Assembly (NCBI GenBank): GCA_963849305.1
Contig: CAWKGV010000023.1
Location: forward strand, 248,001-312,000
Source of the DNA: CAWKGV01 sp963849305
GTDB taxonomy: Bacteria; Pseudomonadota; Alphaproteobacteria; Acetobacterales; Acetobacteraceae
Direction of reading: 5' to 3'
DNA length: 64,000 nucleotides
The translations under genes were made by a program, and so were the position numbers. This document shows, piece by piece, positions 63,198-64,000 of this stretch (its first letter is position 1; every line of letters starts with the position of its first letter). The notes below the pieces were generated by a model that was not told the DNA's origin, did not search any database, and saw only the letters and a list, made by a program, of their open reading frames with translations.

Positions 63198-63279
63198 ATG
63201 TACACTTGGCCGAATCAGCGCCCAGGCCGCCAGGTGGAGCGTGTACACGGGGGCGCCCCCGCGCAGTGGTCGTGTACAC
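63198..63279. promoter_or_regulatory. Cluster of three TGTACA palindromes
   Basis: ATGTACAC 63198-63205, GTGTACAC 63241-63248, GTGTACAC 63272-63279; centres 43 and 31 bases apart. A perfect GGGGGCGCCCCC palindrome lies between the second and third. They lie between the SARP-like gene and the DUF5939 gene, so may control the latter. Same octamer as at 12897-12934. Confidence 0.4.
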
Positions 63280-63411
63280 CAACCGTTAACCGCTCGCTCA
63301 TTTTCCGGACCCGCTAGGCGGTTCCGGTATCAACGGTCGCCCGGCATCACGACCTGAGCCCAAGCTCCGGCGGCTGTCGCCGGCAGTTCCATTCCGGGCT
63401 ATGCTTCCGCC

Positions 63412-64000
63412 ATGAGCGAGTCAGAAGCCCTCTTCTCGGCTCTCCGTCGTTCGGCGGATACCGAGGCTGTCGCCGCCCTCGAACACGTGGTACGCAAAGG
63501 ACCGGATCGGGCGCTCAACCGCATCAATGCGTTGGAGTTCGCGACCCGGCATGGGCTGCCCGAGGAGCCCGTCATCACCGCGTTCCTGCACGCCGCGCGG
63601 ATCGGCATGTTCGACCTGTCCTGGAACGTGCTGTGTCCCAGCTGCGGCTGCGTGCTGGAGGCGGCGGCCACGCTCAAGTCCGTGCGGCAGGACCCATACT
63701 GCGCGTTCTGCGCCGCCGGCCACGAGCCGATACTGGACGATACGGTCGAGATCACGTTCACGATCAGCCCACGGACCCGCCGCATCGCGGCGCACGATCC
63801 GGACCGACTGCCGATCTGGGAATATTACCGCCAGATCCTCTTCGGCTCAGGGGTCGATCTTCCGGAGGATGGTTTCGAAGACCTGATCGAGGAGATCACC
63901 ATCGAACAAGTCGAGCTGCCGCCGGGGGACAAGGCCGTCTTGTCGCTGCATCTGCCGGCCGAGTTCGTCATCGTCCTCGAACCGGTCACCCATCGCGGCC
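63412..64000 (+). CDS. DUF5939 protein, probably adenylate/guanylate cyclase (3' end outside window)
   Basis: The frame opens at ATG 63412 and remains open for 196 codons to the window edge. WNVLCPSCGCVLEAAATLKSV and YCAFCAAGHEP form a zinc ribbon; EITFTISPRTRRIAAHDPDRLPIWEYYRQILFGSGVDLPED is the DUF5939 hallmark. In many relatives this precedes a class III cyclase catalytic domain, which would lie beyond the edge. Preceded by the TGTACA cluster. The regulator upstream has a cyclase-associated domain, so a cAMP-type link is conceivable. Confidence 0.75.
   Translation, partial: MSESEALFSALRRSADTEAVAALEHVVRKGPDRALNRINALEFATRHGLPEEPVITAFLHAARIGMFDLSWNVLCPSCGCVLEAAATLKSVRQDPYCAFCAAGHEPILDDTVEITFTISPRTRRIAAHDPDRLPIWEYYRQILFGSGVDLPEDGFEDLIEEITIEQVELPPGDKAVLSLHLPAEFVIVLEPVTHRG

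Overview
This 64 kb window is GC-rich DNA from an alphaproteobacterium, most probably Acetobacteraceae or a close Rhodospirillales relative. The evidence is gene content: the cell-cycle regulator GcrA, a perfect CtrA-type TTAA-N7-TTAA site, a gltD-gltB pair, a plant-type glutamate-cysteine ligase, a CYP153 alkane hydroxylase, a solitary EF-G and REP-like doublets. No rRNA, tRNA, CRISPR array, phage block or replication origin was seen. The family assignment is inference, because there is no marker gene to place it firmly.

Layout. 1-3.3 kb holds signalling genes: the end of a PAS protein, a frameshifted CheB-like methylesterase and a hybrid histidine kinase. 3.3-6.5 kb is a three-gene oxidoreductase operon (luciferase-like flavoenzyme, SDR, Fe-alcohol dehydrogenase). 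6.6-11.5 kb carries two tandem secreted tannase/feruloyl-esterase paralogues; an IS110 element sits exactly between the ribosome-binding site and the promoter region of the first. 11.7-15.5 kb has a Uma2 nuclease, a small secreted protein, an actinobacterial-looking cis-prenyltransferase, a VOC protein and an NDUFA9-like protein. 15.6-21.7 kb is glutamate synthase. 21.8-29.5 kb is accessory: a GST, an exported DUF1264 protein, a degenerate IS4, a 5'-truncated racemase, a TAT-exported hydrolase, a broken kinase and a solitary CYP153. 29.5-34.8 kb has a broken small gene, an EF-G paralogue, a lytic transglycosylase and an SDR. 34.9-42 kb is a glycan cluster with an 853-residue methyltransferase/coiled-coil/glycosyltransferase fusion. 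42-48.3 kb has MsrQ, a DUF3108 protein, a GST, a decayed IS481, an XrtA/PEP-CTERM-type glycosyltransferase and GmhA. 48.3-49 kb holds a candidate CtrA-controlled sRNA next to an end-less IS110 fragment. 49-61 kb is mostly housekeeping (CoA-transferase, TatA, acetamidase, GcrA, FabI, PdxH, UbiA, RsmE, GshA) interrupted by a stress/aromatic island (UspA, MarR, group D flavin monooxygenase, pirin). 61-64 kb has a BTAD/TPR regulator, a cluster of TGTACA palindromes and the start of a DUF5939 cyclase-like protein.

How genes work together. gltD and gltB form the two subunits of NADPH-glutamate synthase. The 35-42 kb cluster and the 46-48 kb pair look like surface-glycan synthesis, with GmhA supplying heptose precursor. 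The tannases, CYP153, LLM/SDR/ADH operon, CoA-transferase and flavin monooxygenase suggest use of plant phenolic esters, alkanes and aromatics. At least seven loci carry small indels that split otherwise normal reading frames, five of them a single net +1 or -1. Either local gene decay or indel errors in the assembly could explain this, and it should be resolved before calling them pseudogenes.
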